64,000 nt of DNA from Mesorhizobium sp. M9A.F.Ca.ET.002.03.1.2 (GCF_003952365.1 NZ_CP034443.1:1729001-1793000); one strand, 5' to 3'. Counted from the stretch's first letter, positions 16,605-24,789 are shown. Translations and numbers: made by a program. Notes: a model not told the origin generated them from the letters alone.

Positions 16605-17603
16605 TCAGGTCAGCGTGCGCGCCTGCCCGACGAACTCCTTGATGAGCGGCGACTTCGAACTCCACTGCTCGATGATCGGCTCGACCTTCGCCTGCATCCC
16701 GGCGAGATTTTCGAGTTCGAAGATCTGGACGCCCTTGGCACGCAATTCGTCGCGGCCTTCATGGTCCTGCTTCTTGGTGTATTCGAGCGTCGGCGCGATG
16801 GAATCGCGGCCTGCCTGCTTGATCGCCTGCTGGATTTCCGTCGGCAGGCCGTCGAAGAAGGTCTTGTTGATCGCGATCACGTTGTGCCACGGATAGTGAC
16901 CGGTGAGCGTGAAGTTCTTGCCGACCTCCCACAGGTTCTCGCCCAGCATGGAAGAGACGTTGATTTCGACGGCGTCGATGACCTTGGTCTCGAGCGCGCC
17001 GTAGACCTCGCCGTAGGGCAGGCCTATGGGCGCCGTGCCGACGCCTTCCCAGATCGCCTTGTGCAGCGGCACTGGCAGGATGCGCGTCTTCAGCCCTGCA
17101 AAATCCGGCACCGACTTCACTTCCCTGGTGGCGCACAGGAAGTGGCGCTGTCCAATGTCGGTGGTCTGCACCCCGACGAGGCCGGCAGGCTCCAGATCGT
17201 CGAGCAGCTTCTGGCCGATGTCTGCCGTCGCGATCCGCGAAAAGTGATCGTAATCCTTGATCAGGAAGGGAAGCTGGTACGCGTCGAGCGCGTTGCGGCC
17301 GGTCACGAGGGGAAACAAGACGCCGCTGCAGCCGCACAGCTCGTTGGTGCCGGCGATGGCGGATTCGAGATTTTGCCGGTCTTCGCCGAGCTGCCGGTTG
17401 GGAAAGATCGTCAGATTGGTCGCACCGGGAACCAGTGCCTCGAGGGCCTTCTTGAACTCGACGGCCGCGACATGACCTGGATGAATTTCATTCGCGGCGT
17501 GCGCCAGGCGCATGTTGATGGGAGCGGCACGAGAGATGTTGGGCATTGCAAGCGTCGCGGCGGCGGCGCTCGCAAGGGTTATCACCCTGCGGCGAGTCAG
17601 CAT
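16605..17603 (-). CDS. dctP: TRAP transporter substrate-binding protein (DctP)
   Basis: 332 residues from the ATG at 17603, chosen for AGGAGG upstream and for the signal peptide that starts there (MLTRRRVITLASAAAATLAM, then a processing site near SRAA). The mature part is a TRAP periplasmic receptor: LAHAANEIHPGH, FPNRQLGEDRQ (conserved Arg-loop region) and the later Arg of the carboxylate clamp (GLKTRIL). Receptors of this type bind organic acids through that Arg. First gene of the catabolic operon; palindromes upstream suggest IclR control. Confidence 0.93.
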   Translation of the reverse strand: MLTRRRVITLASAAAATLAMPNISRAAPINMRLAHAANEIHPGHVAAVEFKKALEALVPGATNLTIFPNRQLGEDRQNLESAIAGTNELCGCSGVLFPLVTGRNALDAYQLPFLIKDYDHFSRIATADIGQKLLDDLEPAGLVGVQTTDIGQRHFLCATREVKSVPDFAGLKTRILPVPLHKAIWEGVGTAPIGLPYGEVYGALETKVIDAVEINVSSMLGENLWEVGKNFTLTGHYPWHNVIAINKTFFDGLPTEIQQAIKQAGRDSIAPTLEYTKKQDHEGRDELRAKGVQIFELENLAGMQAKVEPIIEQWSSKSPLIKEFVGQARTLT

Positions 17604-17616
17604 AACGTCTCCTCCT

Positions 17617-17633
17617 GTTTCGTTGTGCAGAAC
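17617..17633. promoter_or_regulatory. Degenerate IclR-type operator next to dctP
   Basis: GTTTCGTTGTGCAGAAC shares 12 of 17 positions with the perfect palindrome at 17766-17782, including the GTT...GAAC ends. It lies just upstream of the dctP ribosome-binding site, where a bound repressor would block transcription. Confidence 0.4.
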
Positions 17634-17765
17634 GCTGTTTCGTCTATAATTCATGCGCCCCGCATTGCTGTCAAGCATGCGACCACAAAGAAATTAGCTG
17701 CACTGCAACACACACTGCCACTTGACACGGGGTCGGTGAGGATGCGTTCTTATGTGCATCCTTTT

Positions 17766-17782
17766 GTTCCGCATGGCGGAAC
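17766..17782. promoter_or_regulatory. IclR-type operator palindrome
   Basis: GTTCCGC and GCGGAAC form a perfect seven-base inverted repeat with a three-base spacer, in the divergent region between dctP and the cupin-like gene, 42 bases before the latter. Size and sequence suit an IclR-family dimer site; the gene at 18884 encodes such a regulator. Confidence 0.55.
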
Positions 17783-17824
17783 GCATGAACGGCCTTCCGT
17801 CACGCTGCCCTGGAGGGAATGCAA

Positions 17825-18733
17825 ATGTATGATTCAAGCGACCCGAGATCGCGCATGGCCGCCGCTGCAAAGGCGTCCTCCATCTCCGGCCACTACACGC
17901 CGGCTGAGTATGGCCTGTACTACGAGGAAGACCCGCGGGAGACCGCGGCCGATACCAGGACCTGGATGTCGCGCGGGCAGAACCTTCTCGTGGCCTATTC
18001 GGAGGCCGAACCCGGCGCCGTGCTCGAGCGCAAAGACCAGATCGACGAATATGTGCTGCTCCTGCCCGACAAGGAAAAGCGCGCAGTGATCGATGCGCCG
18101 GAAGGGCAGACGGTAGCCGAAGGCTTTTCACTGGTCATCCTGCCCCCGGGCGACACACGCATTGCGCTGCCGGACGGCGGGCGCATAGCCCGTATCTTTT
18201 CAAACCGATCGCCGGATCTGGTGGCCCGCTGCTCCAACGCCGGCTCGTTCGGCGCCGAGCACCCGCGCATCCCGCCCTTCGAGCCGTGGCCCGAACCGCC
18301 CGCGGGCTACAGGGTGCGCGCCTACAGCCTCGACATCCCGAAGGAGCCAGGCCGCTTCGGCCGCATCTTCCGCTGCACCACGCTGATGGTGAACTACCTC
18401 GACCCTCAACAGGGGCCGCGCGACGTCACCAAACTTTCGCCTCACCATCACGACGATTTCGAACAGGGGTCGCTGGCGCTCGACGGAGCCTTCACGCATC
18501 ATCTGCGCTGGCCTTGGACCACCGACATGACCGCCTGGCGCGAGGATGAGCATGCGTATTGCAAGTCGCCCTCGCTCACCGTCATCCCGCCGCCCGCCGT
18601 CCACACCTCACGCGGCATGGAAGAGGGTCTCAATCAGCTCGTCGACATATTCTCGCCGCCGCGCGTCGACTTCTCGAAACAGTCAGGTTGGGTGCTCAAC
18701 GCCGATGAGTATCCCATGCCGCCGGAGGCCTGA
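17825..18733 (+). CDS. Cupin-like protein of unknown function
   Basis: 302 residues from the ATG at 17825, with GGAGGG seven bases upstream; the ATG at 17819 overlaps that site. No signal peptide or membrane segment. I do not recognise a named family, but the C-terminal half carries a cupin-like metal cluster: LSPHHHDDFEQGSLALDG, then THHLRWPW and PPAVHTSRG (His, Glu and a distant His). The N-terminal half (MSRGQNLLVAYSEAEPGAVL, DEYVLLLPD) may be a second degenerate barrel. It is divergent from the TRAP/BKACE operon and followed by the IclR gene, so it probably performs an isomerase or oxygenase-like step on the pathway substrate. Confidence 0.75.
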   Translation: MYDSSDPRSRMAAAAKASSISGHYTPAEYGLYYEEDPRETAADTRTWMSRGQNLLVAYSEAEPGAVLERKDQIDEYVLLLPDKEKRAVIDAPEGQTVAEGFSLVILPPGDTRIALPDGGRIARIFSNRSPDLVARCSNAGSFGAEHPRIPPFEPWPEPPAGYRVRAYSLDIPKEPGRFGRIFRCTTLMVNYLDPQQGPRDVTKLSPHHHDDFEQGSLALDGAFTHHLRWPWTTDMTAWREDEHAYCKSPSLTVIPPPAVHTSRGMEEGLNQLVDIFSPPRVDFSKQSGWVLNADEYPMPPEA

Positions 18734-18883
18734 CATGGCTTGGCTTTCACCGGACAGCGGCAACAGTGCCGAAGACCTGGCCGTCGAAGGTTTCTTGTCA
18801 CCCGGTCGTGCGAACTGCATATCTCGCGCCAGCCCGCCCGTGAACGGGCGGCGTGATTGAAGCCATCCGATTCGGAGACGACG

Positions 18884-19723
18884 ATGCTGGACGACAAAGA
18901 CACCAGGCGGGAAGGCAGCGGGGTACAAGCCGTCGTATTCGCGCTCAACATCCTTGAATATGTCGCCCAGTGCCAGACCTCTGTGGGTGTATCCGAGCTT
19001 GCGCGCGCCTTCGATACCACGAAGAGCCGCATACATCGCCATCTCCAGACGCTGGTGACGGCCGGCTACCTGATCCGCAACGAAGAGAGCGAGCGCTATA
19101 TGATCAGTGCCCGCCTCATGGCGCTGGGCCAGGCTGTCTCCGAAAGCTTCGAACTGGCTTCCGCGGCGCGGCAGACCGCGCGGGAATTGCGCGACCGGTT
19201 AGGCCACGCAGTCGCCATCAGCCAACCCGAAAAGGAAGGCAACCGTATTCTGCTGCTCATGCCCAGTCGCTCCAACATCGATATCAGCGTGAAGCCGGGC
19301 TCGATCCTTAAATTCCATTCCAGTGCGCAGGGAAAGCTCACTCTCGCATTCGGAGACGCAACGCTGCTGCCGCAGGTGACAAGCGGCAGGCTCGATATGC
19401 ATACACCCTACACGATCTCCGATCCCGAAAGGCTCAAGGCGGAAATCGATGCGGTGCGGAGGCGTGGTTGGGCGGTTGCGCCCAATGAAGAGATGGTGGG
19501 GCTCAATGCTCTGGCCGCCCCGATTTTCGATGCGCTGGGCCATTATGTCGGCGCCGTTGCAATAACCGACTCCGTTCAGTTCATCGGTGAAACGCCGACG
19601 ACGGAGCAGGTCAGGCATATCTTCGATGCAGCGAATCAAATCTCAAAGAATCTAGGCCATCGGCCGAAGGCCGGTGAAGCGCGGCAGGTATCTCACGCAG
19701 ATGAAAACCTCTCCGGGCTATAG
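18884..19723 (+). CDS. IclR family transcriptional regulator
   Basis: 279 residues from the ATG at 18884 (GGAGA upstream). The winged HTH occupies about residues 13-75 (VGVSELARAFDTTKSRIHRHLQ), and the IclR effector-binding domain fills the rest (LRDRLGHAVAISQP, ILKFHSSAQGKLTLAFG, GWAVAPNEEMVGLNALAAPIFD). IclR proteins sense small carboxylates or aromatics. Placed directly downstream of the cupin-like gene and next to the divergent TRAP/BKACE operon, it is the likely controller of both, acting at the palindromes at 17617 and 17766. Confidence 0.93.
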   Translation: MLDDKDTRREGSGVQAVVFALNILEYVAQCQTSVGVSELARAFDTTKSRIHRHLQTLVTAGYLIRNEESERYMISARLMALGQAVSESFELASAARQTARELRDRLGHAVAISQPEKEGNRILLLMPSRSNIDISVKPGSILKFHSSAQGKLTLAFGDATLLPQVTSGRLDMHTPYTISDPERLKAEIDAVRRRGWAVAPNEEMVGLNALAAPIFDALGHYVGAVAITDSVQFIGETPTTEQVRHIFDAANQISKNLGHRPKAGEARQVSHADENLSGL

Positions 19724-19871
19724 ACCGACGGAAAGCCGTCCAAGTGATGCGCCAAAAGCTCGGAGCGAGACCTGGCGGAGGGCCCTTGAGACGCTGTTCG
19801 CGGACTATCCCGTTTCGGTCACCGCCGCACTGGGGGTCCTGATAATCTTCCTCCTGGCATTATGCTCCTGA
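19701..19871 (+). CDS. Possible small single-span membrane protein
   Basis: A 56-codon frame overlapping the end of iclR by 23 bases. Its last 19 residues (VSVTAALGVLIIFLLALCS) form a plausible membrane segment after a charged N-terminus. No convincing ribosome-binding site; I do not recognise it. It may be chance. The remaining 19872-19996 shows nothing. Confidence 0.25.
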   Translation: MKTSPGYRPTESRPSDAPKARSETWRRALETLFADYPVSVTAALGVLIIFLLALCS

Positions 19872-19996
19872 AATCCAGTGCCGCGAAGCTCGCTGGGAAG
19901 CTGGACCTTTCCGCTAGGGATAGACACGGTTCCACGCAAGACCAGCGTTGCAATCTCCCAACGCGCTCAAAGCCACGGCCACCATTCTCTGGCTCC

Positions 19997-20875
19997 TCAC
20001 CGCACAGTCGGATCGCCGCCTGCTCCTGCGTGTTGTTCGGCCTTGATGGAGGACAGCCAAACTCGTGCAACTGCGGCGATGACTGCGAGCGTCGCGGTTG
20101 TTCCGTTCGCCTCGCCTTTCTCAAAATCCCCCTCGGTTTGCGCCATGGCATTCGTAACATGCGCAAAGCACACGACGGGGTGGTGTGTTGCAGCGGCAAA
20201 CGCATACAAAGCCGCGGCTTCCATCTCGACGGCGAGGGCGCCCAGATCTCGCGCAGACGCAATCGCGGTCTCGGTTTCGCGGTAAGGAGCGTCGGTCGTC
20301 CAAGTCGCGCCCCGGTGGACAACAATACCAGAAAGCCCCGACAGAGCGTCTTCGATGCGATCGATAAGCCTCGCGTCCGGCGCCTCGGCGAAGATTGCCG
20401 GCGGCAGATAATGATAACTCGTCCCTTCGTCCCGGAGAGCGCGGTCGATCAGGACAAAGTACGGCGTGGGCCCGTTGTCGGTGATCTGGCCGGCGGATGT
20501 GACGCTCACGAGCAGCCGGCAGCCGGCCGCAAAAAGCTGCTCGGCCACGAGCACCGCGAAGGAGGCGCCCACCGCGCAGCCGATGATGCCGACCTCTCCG
20601 ACGTCGTCGAGATCGAAGGCAAGAAGCTCGGTATGGTAGCAAGCCCACCCCTCGTGCACGCGGCCCTGTCCTGCAAGTTTGAGGTGCTGCACCACGTCGC
20701 CGTCGGGATCGAGGACACACACACGAGGGACCGCGACGAGCGGCAATCCCTTCTGCCGGCGCGCCTCGCGCAACAGCGCCTCCGGCCGGAACACGGAACG
20801 AGAAGCATGGTCCTTGTCGTTCACGATCGGCCATACGGCGTTCGTGCTCCGCGTCTTGTCTGCCTTCTGATCCAT
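19997..20875 (-). CDS. Nucleoside phosphorylase-like protein
   Basis: 292 residues, resembling the PNP/Udp family that cleaves nucleosides with phosphate. Family-like stretches: LAFDLDDVGEVGIIGCAVGASFA (phosphate loop region), LLVSVTSAGQI and GALAVEMEAAALYAFA, the last being the conserved ME(A)AAL substrate-binding strand. It lies on the minus strand downstream of the ArsR-rhodanese gene with a 22-base gap, so the two may be co-transcribed, an unusual pairing. Substrate is not predictable; a purine or uridine nucleoside is the family default. Confidence 0.82.
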   Translation of the reverse strand: MDQKADKTRSTNAVWPIVNDKDHASRSVFRPEALLREARRQKGLPLVAVPRVCVLDPDGDVVQHLKLAGQGRVHEGWACYHTELLAFDLDDVGEVGIIGCAVGASFAVLVAEQLFAAGCRLLVSVTSAGQITDNGPTPYFVLIDRALRDEGTSYHYLPPAIFAEAPDARLIDRIEDALSGLSGIVVHRGATWTTDAPYRETETAIASARDLGALAVEMEAAALYAFAAATHHPVVCFAHVTNAMAQTEGDFEKGEANGTTATLAVIAAVARVWLSSIKAEQHAGAGGDPTVR

Positions 20876-20897
20876 GGAACTCGCCCCTCGTATTGTT

Positions 20898-21566
20898 TCA
20901 GGCGGCCGTTTCGACCGGCAGGCCGGCGGCCTTCCATTCGGGGTAGCCGTCCTCGAGCCGACGGACGAGATAGCCTCGCTCTCGCAAGGCGGCGACCGCT
21001 TCGAACGAAAGAACGCAATAGGGGCCGCGGCAATAGGCGATCACTTCCCGATCTGCCTGCAGCTCGCCCAAGCGGCGCTCCAGCTCGGCCAGCGGGATGT
21101 TGAGGGCGCCTGGAAGATGTCCGACCGCGAACTCGTCCTCTGGGCGCACGTCGAGAACCGTGACCATGCCGTCATGCAGCCTCGAGACGAGATCGTCTCG
21201 CGACACGGGCTCCATCGCATCGCGAGCGCGGAAGTAGTCGGCCATGATGCGGTCGATTTCGGCCACGTTTCGCTCGCCGACGCGGCCGAGCGCCTTGATC
21301 AGCGCCACCACCTCGGCGTCTCCGGCGAGGCTGTAGAGCACGTGCTTGCCGCGGCGTTCCGTCTCGACGAGGCGCGCCCGCCGCAGGATCTGCAGGTGGC
21401 GCGACGTGTTGGCGAAACTCAGATGGGCTCGCGCGGTGAGGTCCTCGACGCTGCGCACCCCTTGCGCGAGGTGCTCCAGAAGCTCGAGCCGATGCGGATG
21501 GCCGAGCGCCTGAGCCACTTCGGCAAGGCTCGCGTAGATCGCCTGTTTCGGTCCGGTGCTTGACAC
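20898..21566 (-). CDS. ArsR family regulator with C-terminal rhodanese domain
   Basis: 222 residues with a GTG start (GAGGAG precedes it). Residues about 10-95 are an ArsR/SmtB winged helix (LGHPHRLELLEHLAQGVRSVEDLTARAHL, then SNTSRHLQ-like FANTSRHLQILRRARLV). Residues about 115-220 are a rhodanese domain with active-site loop CRGPYC, which can accept a persulfide. Such fusions sense reactive sulfur species or thiosulfate. It is divergent from a persulfide-dioxygenase-like hydrolase, and an inverted repeat lies between them, so it probably represses both transcripts until sulfane sulfur accumulates. Confidence 0.92.
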   Translation of the reverse strand: MSSTGPKQAIYASLAEVAQALGHPHRLELLEHLAQGVRSVEDLTARAHLSFANTSRHLQILRRARLVETERRGKHVLYSLAGDAEVVALIKALGRVGERNVAEIDRIMADYFRARDAMEPVSRDDLVSRLHDGMVTVLDVRPEDEFAVGHLPGALNIPLAELERRLGELQADREVIAYCRGPYCVLSFEAVAALRERGYLVRRLEDGYPEWKAAGLPVETAA

Positions 21567-21583
21567 GGCTTCTCCTCAATGAA

Positions 21584-21607
21584 ACATTCAGCGGAATGAT
21601 TGAATGT
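21584..21607. promoter_or_regulatory. Inverted repeat, probable ArsR operator
   Basis: ACATTCA (21584-21590) and TGAATGT (21601-21607) are perfect seven-base arms ten bases apart, midway between the divergent ArsR-rhodanese and metallo-hydrolase genes. ArsR/BigR-type repressors bind such AT-rich inverted repeats. Confidence 0.55.
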
Positions 21608-21639
21608 CTCTAGCCGCTCTTAGCGGGGAGCGCAAGACC

Positions 21640-22380
21640 ATGATCCTTCGTCAATTCCTTCATACCGATCCAGTCGGCGTCTCGTACCTGTTCGGTTGCG
21701 GCGGCAAAGCAGCCGCGGCCGTGGTCGATCCGGCCGGCGACGTCGAGTTCTACCTGCGCGCCGCCGAAGCCGCCGGCATGCGCATCCACTTCGTCGTCGA
21801 TACGCATGTTCATGCCGACCATCTCTCCGCCGGCCGCGCGCTCGCCGCAGCGGCGGGCGCCGCCTATGTGCTCTCGGCGGAGGCGGATGTTGCGTTCCCG
21901 TTCAAAGCCATGCGCGATGGAGAGGTCCTCTCGCTCGGCAACGTCACCGCAACCGTCCTGCACACGCCCGGTCACACCCCGGAGCACATCTGCCTTCTCG
22001 TCAGCGACCGCACGCGCGCCGACGAGCCGTGGTTCGTGCTGACCGGCCATACGCTGATGGTCGGCGATCTCGGTCGCACCGAACTCGCCGTCAGTGCCGA
22101 GCAAGGCGCAAGGGATCTCTTTCGCAGCGCCGGTCGGCTCAAGGCTCTCCCCGACCATGTCGAGGTGCTCCCCGGGGCCTATGCTGGCTCGGTCTGCGGC
22201 CGGCGCCTGAGCGGCAAGCCCTGGTCGACCGTCGGTTTCGAGAAACGCCACAACGAGGGCCTCCGGATCGAGGACGAAGCAGCGTTCATCCGCTTCATGC
22301 TTGCCGAGATTCCGCCGGCTCCGCCCGAGGCCGCCGCGCTCCGGGCCGCCAATTCGGCGTTGGCTGCGACGGCGGCCTGA
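21640..22380 (+). CDS. MBL-fold hydrolase, persulfide dioxygenase-like
   Basis: 246 residues from the ATG at 21640 (GGGGAG upstream). The metal site is that of the ETHE1/Blh branch: DTHVHADH, a His in LHTPGHTPEH, and Asp in GDLGRTEL; SAEQGARDLFRSAGRL follows. ETHE1-type enzymes oxidise glutathione persulfide to sulfite. Divergent from an ArsR-rhodanese regulator and followed after three bases by an MFS transporter, it fits a sulfide/persulfide detoxification operon in the style of bigR-blh. Confidence 0.88.
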   Translation: MILRQFLHTDPVGVSYLFGCGGKAAAAVVDPAGDVEFYLRAAEAAGMRIHFVVDTHVHADHLSAGRALAAAAGAAYVLSAEADVAFPFKAMRDGEVLSLGNVTATVLHTPGHTPEHICLLVSDRTRADEPWFVLTGHTLMVGDLGRTELAVSAEQGARDLFRSAGRLKALPDHVEVLPGAYAGSVCGRRLSGKPWSTVGFEKRHNEGLRIEDEAAFIRFMLAEIPPAPPEAAALRAANSALAATAA

Positions 22381-22383
22381 CCG

Positions 22384-23673
22384 ATGGACGAAGCGGCATC
22401 GGATCCAGGCAAGGCGGGTTCACCCGTCAGGCTCGGCCTCAGGGAGAACTGGCCGCAATTCGCGCTGCTCGTCGTGATCAACGCCTTTGTCGGCGGCATG
22501 GTCGGGATTGAACGAACGGTGGTGCCGCTGATCGGATCGGAGGAGTTCCACGTCACGTCGACAACGCTCATCGTCTCCTTCATCGTCAGCTTCGGCGTCG
22601 TCAAGGCCCTCGCCAATCTGGTCTCGGGCCAGCTTGCGGATGCGTGGGGCCGCAAGCGCGTACTCGTTTTGGGATGGGTGGTCGGCCTGCCGGTGCCGTT
22701 CATGATCATCTGGGCGCCGACCTGGGAATGGGTGATTGCGGCCAACGCATTGCTCGGCATCAACCAGGGGCTCGCCTGGTCGATGACGGTGATCATGAAA
22801 GTCGATCTCGTCGGCCCGAAGTCGCGCGGCCTTGCCGTCGGCCTCAACGAGTTCGCCGGCTATCTCGCCGTCGGGGTGACGGCGTTCCTGACCGGCTATC
22901 TCGCCTCGCGATACGGACTTCGGCCAGTGCCGATCTATCTCGGCATCGGTTATGCGGTCCTCGGCGCCCTGCTGTCGATCCTGCTCGTGCGCGACACGCG
23001 GGACCACGTCCGGCTGGAGGCTTCATCTCACGCGCAGCAATCCGCGCCGATCAGCTTTCGTCAGGTCTTCGCGCTGACCTCGTTCGGGGATCGCAATTTG
23101 TTTGCCGCCTCGCAGGCCGGTCTCGTCAACAATCTCAACGACGGCATGAGCTGGGGCATTTTCCCATTGTTCTTCGCTTCCTTCGGCCTCGGCGTCGAGC
23201 GCATCGGCATCCTCAAGGCGATCTATCCCGCGACGTGGGGCATCCTGCAGATCGCCACGGGCCCGTTGAGCGATCGCTGGGGACGCAAGGGCCTGATCGT
23301 CGCCGGCATGTGGATCCAGGCCGGCGGCCTGTTTCTCACCGCGGCGACGCGCCAGTTCGAGGGATGGATCGTCGGCAGCCTTCTGCTCGGCCTCGGCACG
23401 GCGATGGTCTACCCGAGCTTGATCGCAGCCGTCTCCGATGCCTCGCATCCGACCTGGCGCGCCCGCTCGCTCAGCGTCTACCGGTTCTGGCGGGATCTCG
23501 GCTACGCGATCGGGGCGCTCTCCGCCGGCCTCATCGCCGACAGCTTTGGCCTGTCATGGGCGATCGCCTCGATCGCCGCGCTGACGTTTCTTTCGGGTGC
23601 GGTCGTGGCTGCCGTGATGCGCGAATCTTATGTCTCGCGCGCGTCCCATCCGTCCTCGAGGAGGGCAACATGA
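22384..23673 (+). CDS. MFS transporter
   Basis: 429 residues, about 12 membrane segments. The loop 2-3 motif appears as GQLADAWGRKRVL and its second-half counterpart as GPLSDRWGRKGLI. It starts three bases after the metallo-hydrolase stop, so both belong to one operon. By context it may export sulfite or another product of persulfide oxidation; other bigR-type operons use a different transporter family for this job. The substrate is inferred from position only. Confidence 0.88.
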   Translation: MDEAASDPGKAGSPVRLGLRENWPQFALLVVINAFVGGMVGIERTVVPLIGSEEFHVTSTTLIVSFIVSFGVVKALANLVSGQLADAWGRKRVLVLGWVVGLPVPFMIIWAPTWEWVIAANALLGINQGLAWSMTVIMKVDLVGPKSRGLAVGLNEFAGYLAVGVTAFLTGYLASRYGLRPVPIYLGIGYAVLGALLSILLVRDTRDHVRLEASSHAQQSAPISFRQVFALTSFGDRNLFAASQAGLVNNLNDGMSWGIFPLFFASFGLGVERIGILKAIYPATWGILQIATGPLSDRWGRKGLIVAGMWIQAGGLFLTAATRQFEGWIVGSLLLGLGTAMVYPSLIAAVSDASHPTWRARSLSVYRFWRDLGYAIGALSAGLIADSFGLSWAIASIAALTFLSGAVVAAVMRESYVSRASHPSSRRAT

Positions 23674-23807
23674 CAGCGGCTGCGGATCGTCTGCCCGATC
23701 AATTGATCCGGCGCAAATTCGCCGCGCCGCCTTTGTGGCTTATATTGGAATTGGCCGCGACAGGCGGTTTGCCGGCGCACGGAAAGAGCCGAAGACATTC
23801 CGTGTAG
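23670..23807 (+). CDS. Possible 45-residue coupled small ORF
   Basis: Its ATG overlaps the MFS stop codon (ATGA) and GAGG lies five bases before it, a typical translational-coupling layout. The peptide has a hydrophobic middle (AAPPLWLILELAATGG). I do not recognise it, and 23808-23873 holds only the leader of the next gene. Confidence 0.3.
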   Translation: MTAAADRLPDQLIRRKFAAPPLWLILELAATGGLPAHGKSRRHSV

Positions 23808-23873
23808 AAGCCGCAGAGCCGCCAGCAGCTTAGAACGGGCTCTGCCGAGCCCCATGAGACGAAGGAGGATATT

Positions 23874-24350
23874 ATGACGTTGATTTCACTGACGCGCGTG
23901 GCCGCGCTCGCCGCCATTGCCGCCGCCGGCGTGACGGCCACAGCCGCCGCGCAAACGACCGCAGCCGATCCGCACCATCCCGATACGGCGGTCGCACAGG
24001 CGGCGCCGTCTGCCGAGCCTGGAGATACGGCGGGACAAGGCCAAGGTGCGCAGCCTGCTCAACCCGGCATGATGCCTCCCGGAATGATGGGCCAGGGCAT
24101 GATGGGTCAAGGCATGGGTCAGGGCATGATGGGCGAGATGATGCAGCCCGGCATGATGGGCGCAATGCCGATGATGCGCATGCGCGGGCACATGATGAAG
24201 ATCATGTTCGCCATTGCCGACACGGACGGCGACGGCGGGCTCTCCTTCGAAGAGATCACGGCCGTCCATAAGCGAATCTTCGACAAGGTGGACGCCGACA
24301 AAGACGGCAAAGTAACGCCCGAGGAGGTTCAGGCATTCATGCGGGAGTAG
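23874..24350 (+). CDS. Exported Met-rich EF-hand protein
   Basis: 158 residues. A signal peptide covers about residues 1-25 (ending ATAAAQ). The middle (about 60-105) is a run of MMGQGM/PGMMG repeats with about 25 methionines, similar to low-affinity copper(I)-binding segments. The end has two EF-hand loops, DTDGDGGLSFEE and DADKDGKVTPEE, with intact calcium ligands. No gene name fits. With the SHOCT protein that follows, it looks like an envelope metal-handling pair. Confidence 0.85.
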   Translation: MTLISLTRVAALAAIAAAGVTATAAAQTTAADPHHPDTAVAQAAPSAEPGDTAGQGQGAQPAQPGMMPPGMMGQGMMGQGMGQGMMGEMMQPGMMGAMPMMRMRGHMMKIMFAIADTDGDGGLSFEEITAVHKRIFDKVDADKDGKVTPEEVQAFMRE

Positions 24351-24426
24351 CGGCGCGCAAGCCGATCGCCTGGCGCGACGGCCTCCACGGCACTTCCAAT
24401 CATGCTGACCATGATGGAGTTAGCCA

Positions 24427-24789
24427 ATGCAAAAGGCTTTGATTCCGATTTTCGCGGCGGCGAGCGCCGTCCTCACCCTCACGCCTGGCGCGGTGTTGGC
24501 GCAGGCACCGTCAGATGCTGACAGGTACGCTTACGGGCCACATATGATGTGGGGTGGAGGCTGGTACGCCATGGTTTTCGGGCCGCTGTTCATGATCCTC
24601 TTCCTCGCCGTGCTGATCGCAGCCGTGGTTTTTCTGGCCCGCTGGGCCGGCGGGCCATGGCAGACAACAGTGCCACCGCATCATGCGCCGCCGGGCCGCA
24701 CACCGCTCGATATTCTCAAGGAACGCTTTGCGCGTGGCGAGATCGACAAGGACGAGTTCGAGGAACGGCGCCGCGTGCTCGGCGAATAG
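24427..24789 (+). CDS. Membrane protein with C-terminal SHOCT domain
   Basis: 120 residues: a signal peptide or first membrane segment (about 1-25), a short HMMWGGGWYAM stretch, a membrane helix (about 52-75), and a cytoplasmic SHOCT motif at the end (PLDILKERFARGEIDKDEFE). SHOCT modules mediate protein contacts at the membrane; proteins of this layout commonly sit near metal-resistance genes. It lies 76 bases after the EF-hand gene on the same strand. Confidence 0.85.
   Translation: MQKALIPIFAAASAVLTLTPGAVLAQAPSDADRYAYGPHMMWGGGWYAMVFGPLFMILFLAVLIAAVVFLARWAGGPWQTTVPPHHAPPGRTPLDILKERFARGEIDKDEFEERRRVLGE

Noticed and set aside
18735..18860. Small plus-strand ORF between the cupin-like gene and iclR
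   Set aside because: No ribosome site, unremarkable composition, and a CGCCCG/CGGGCG hairpin in the same stretch explains the sequence better.
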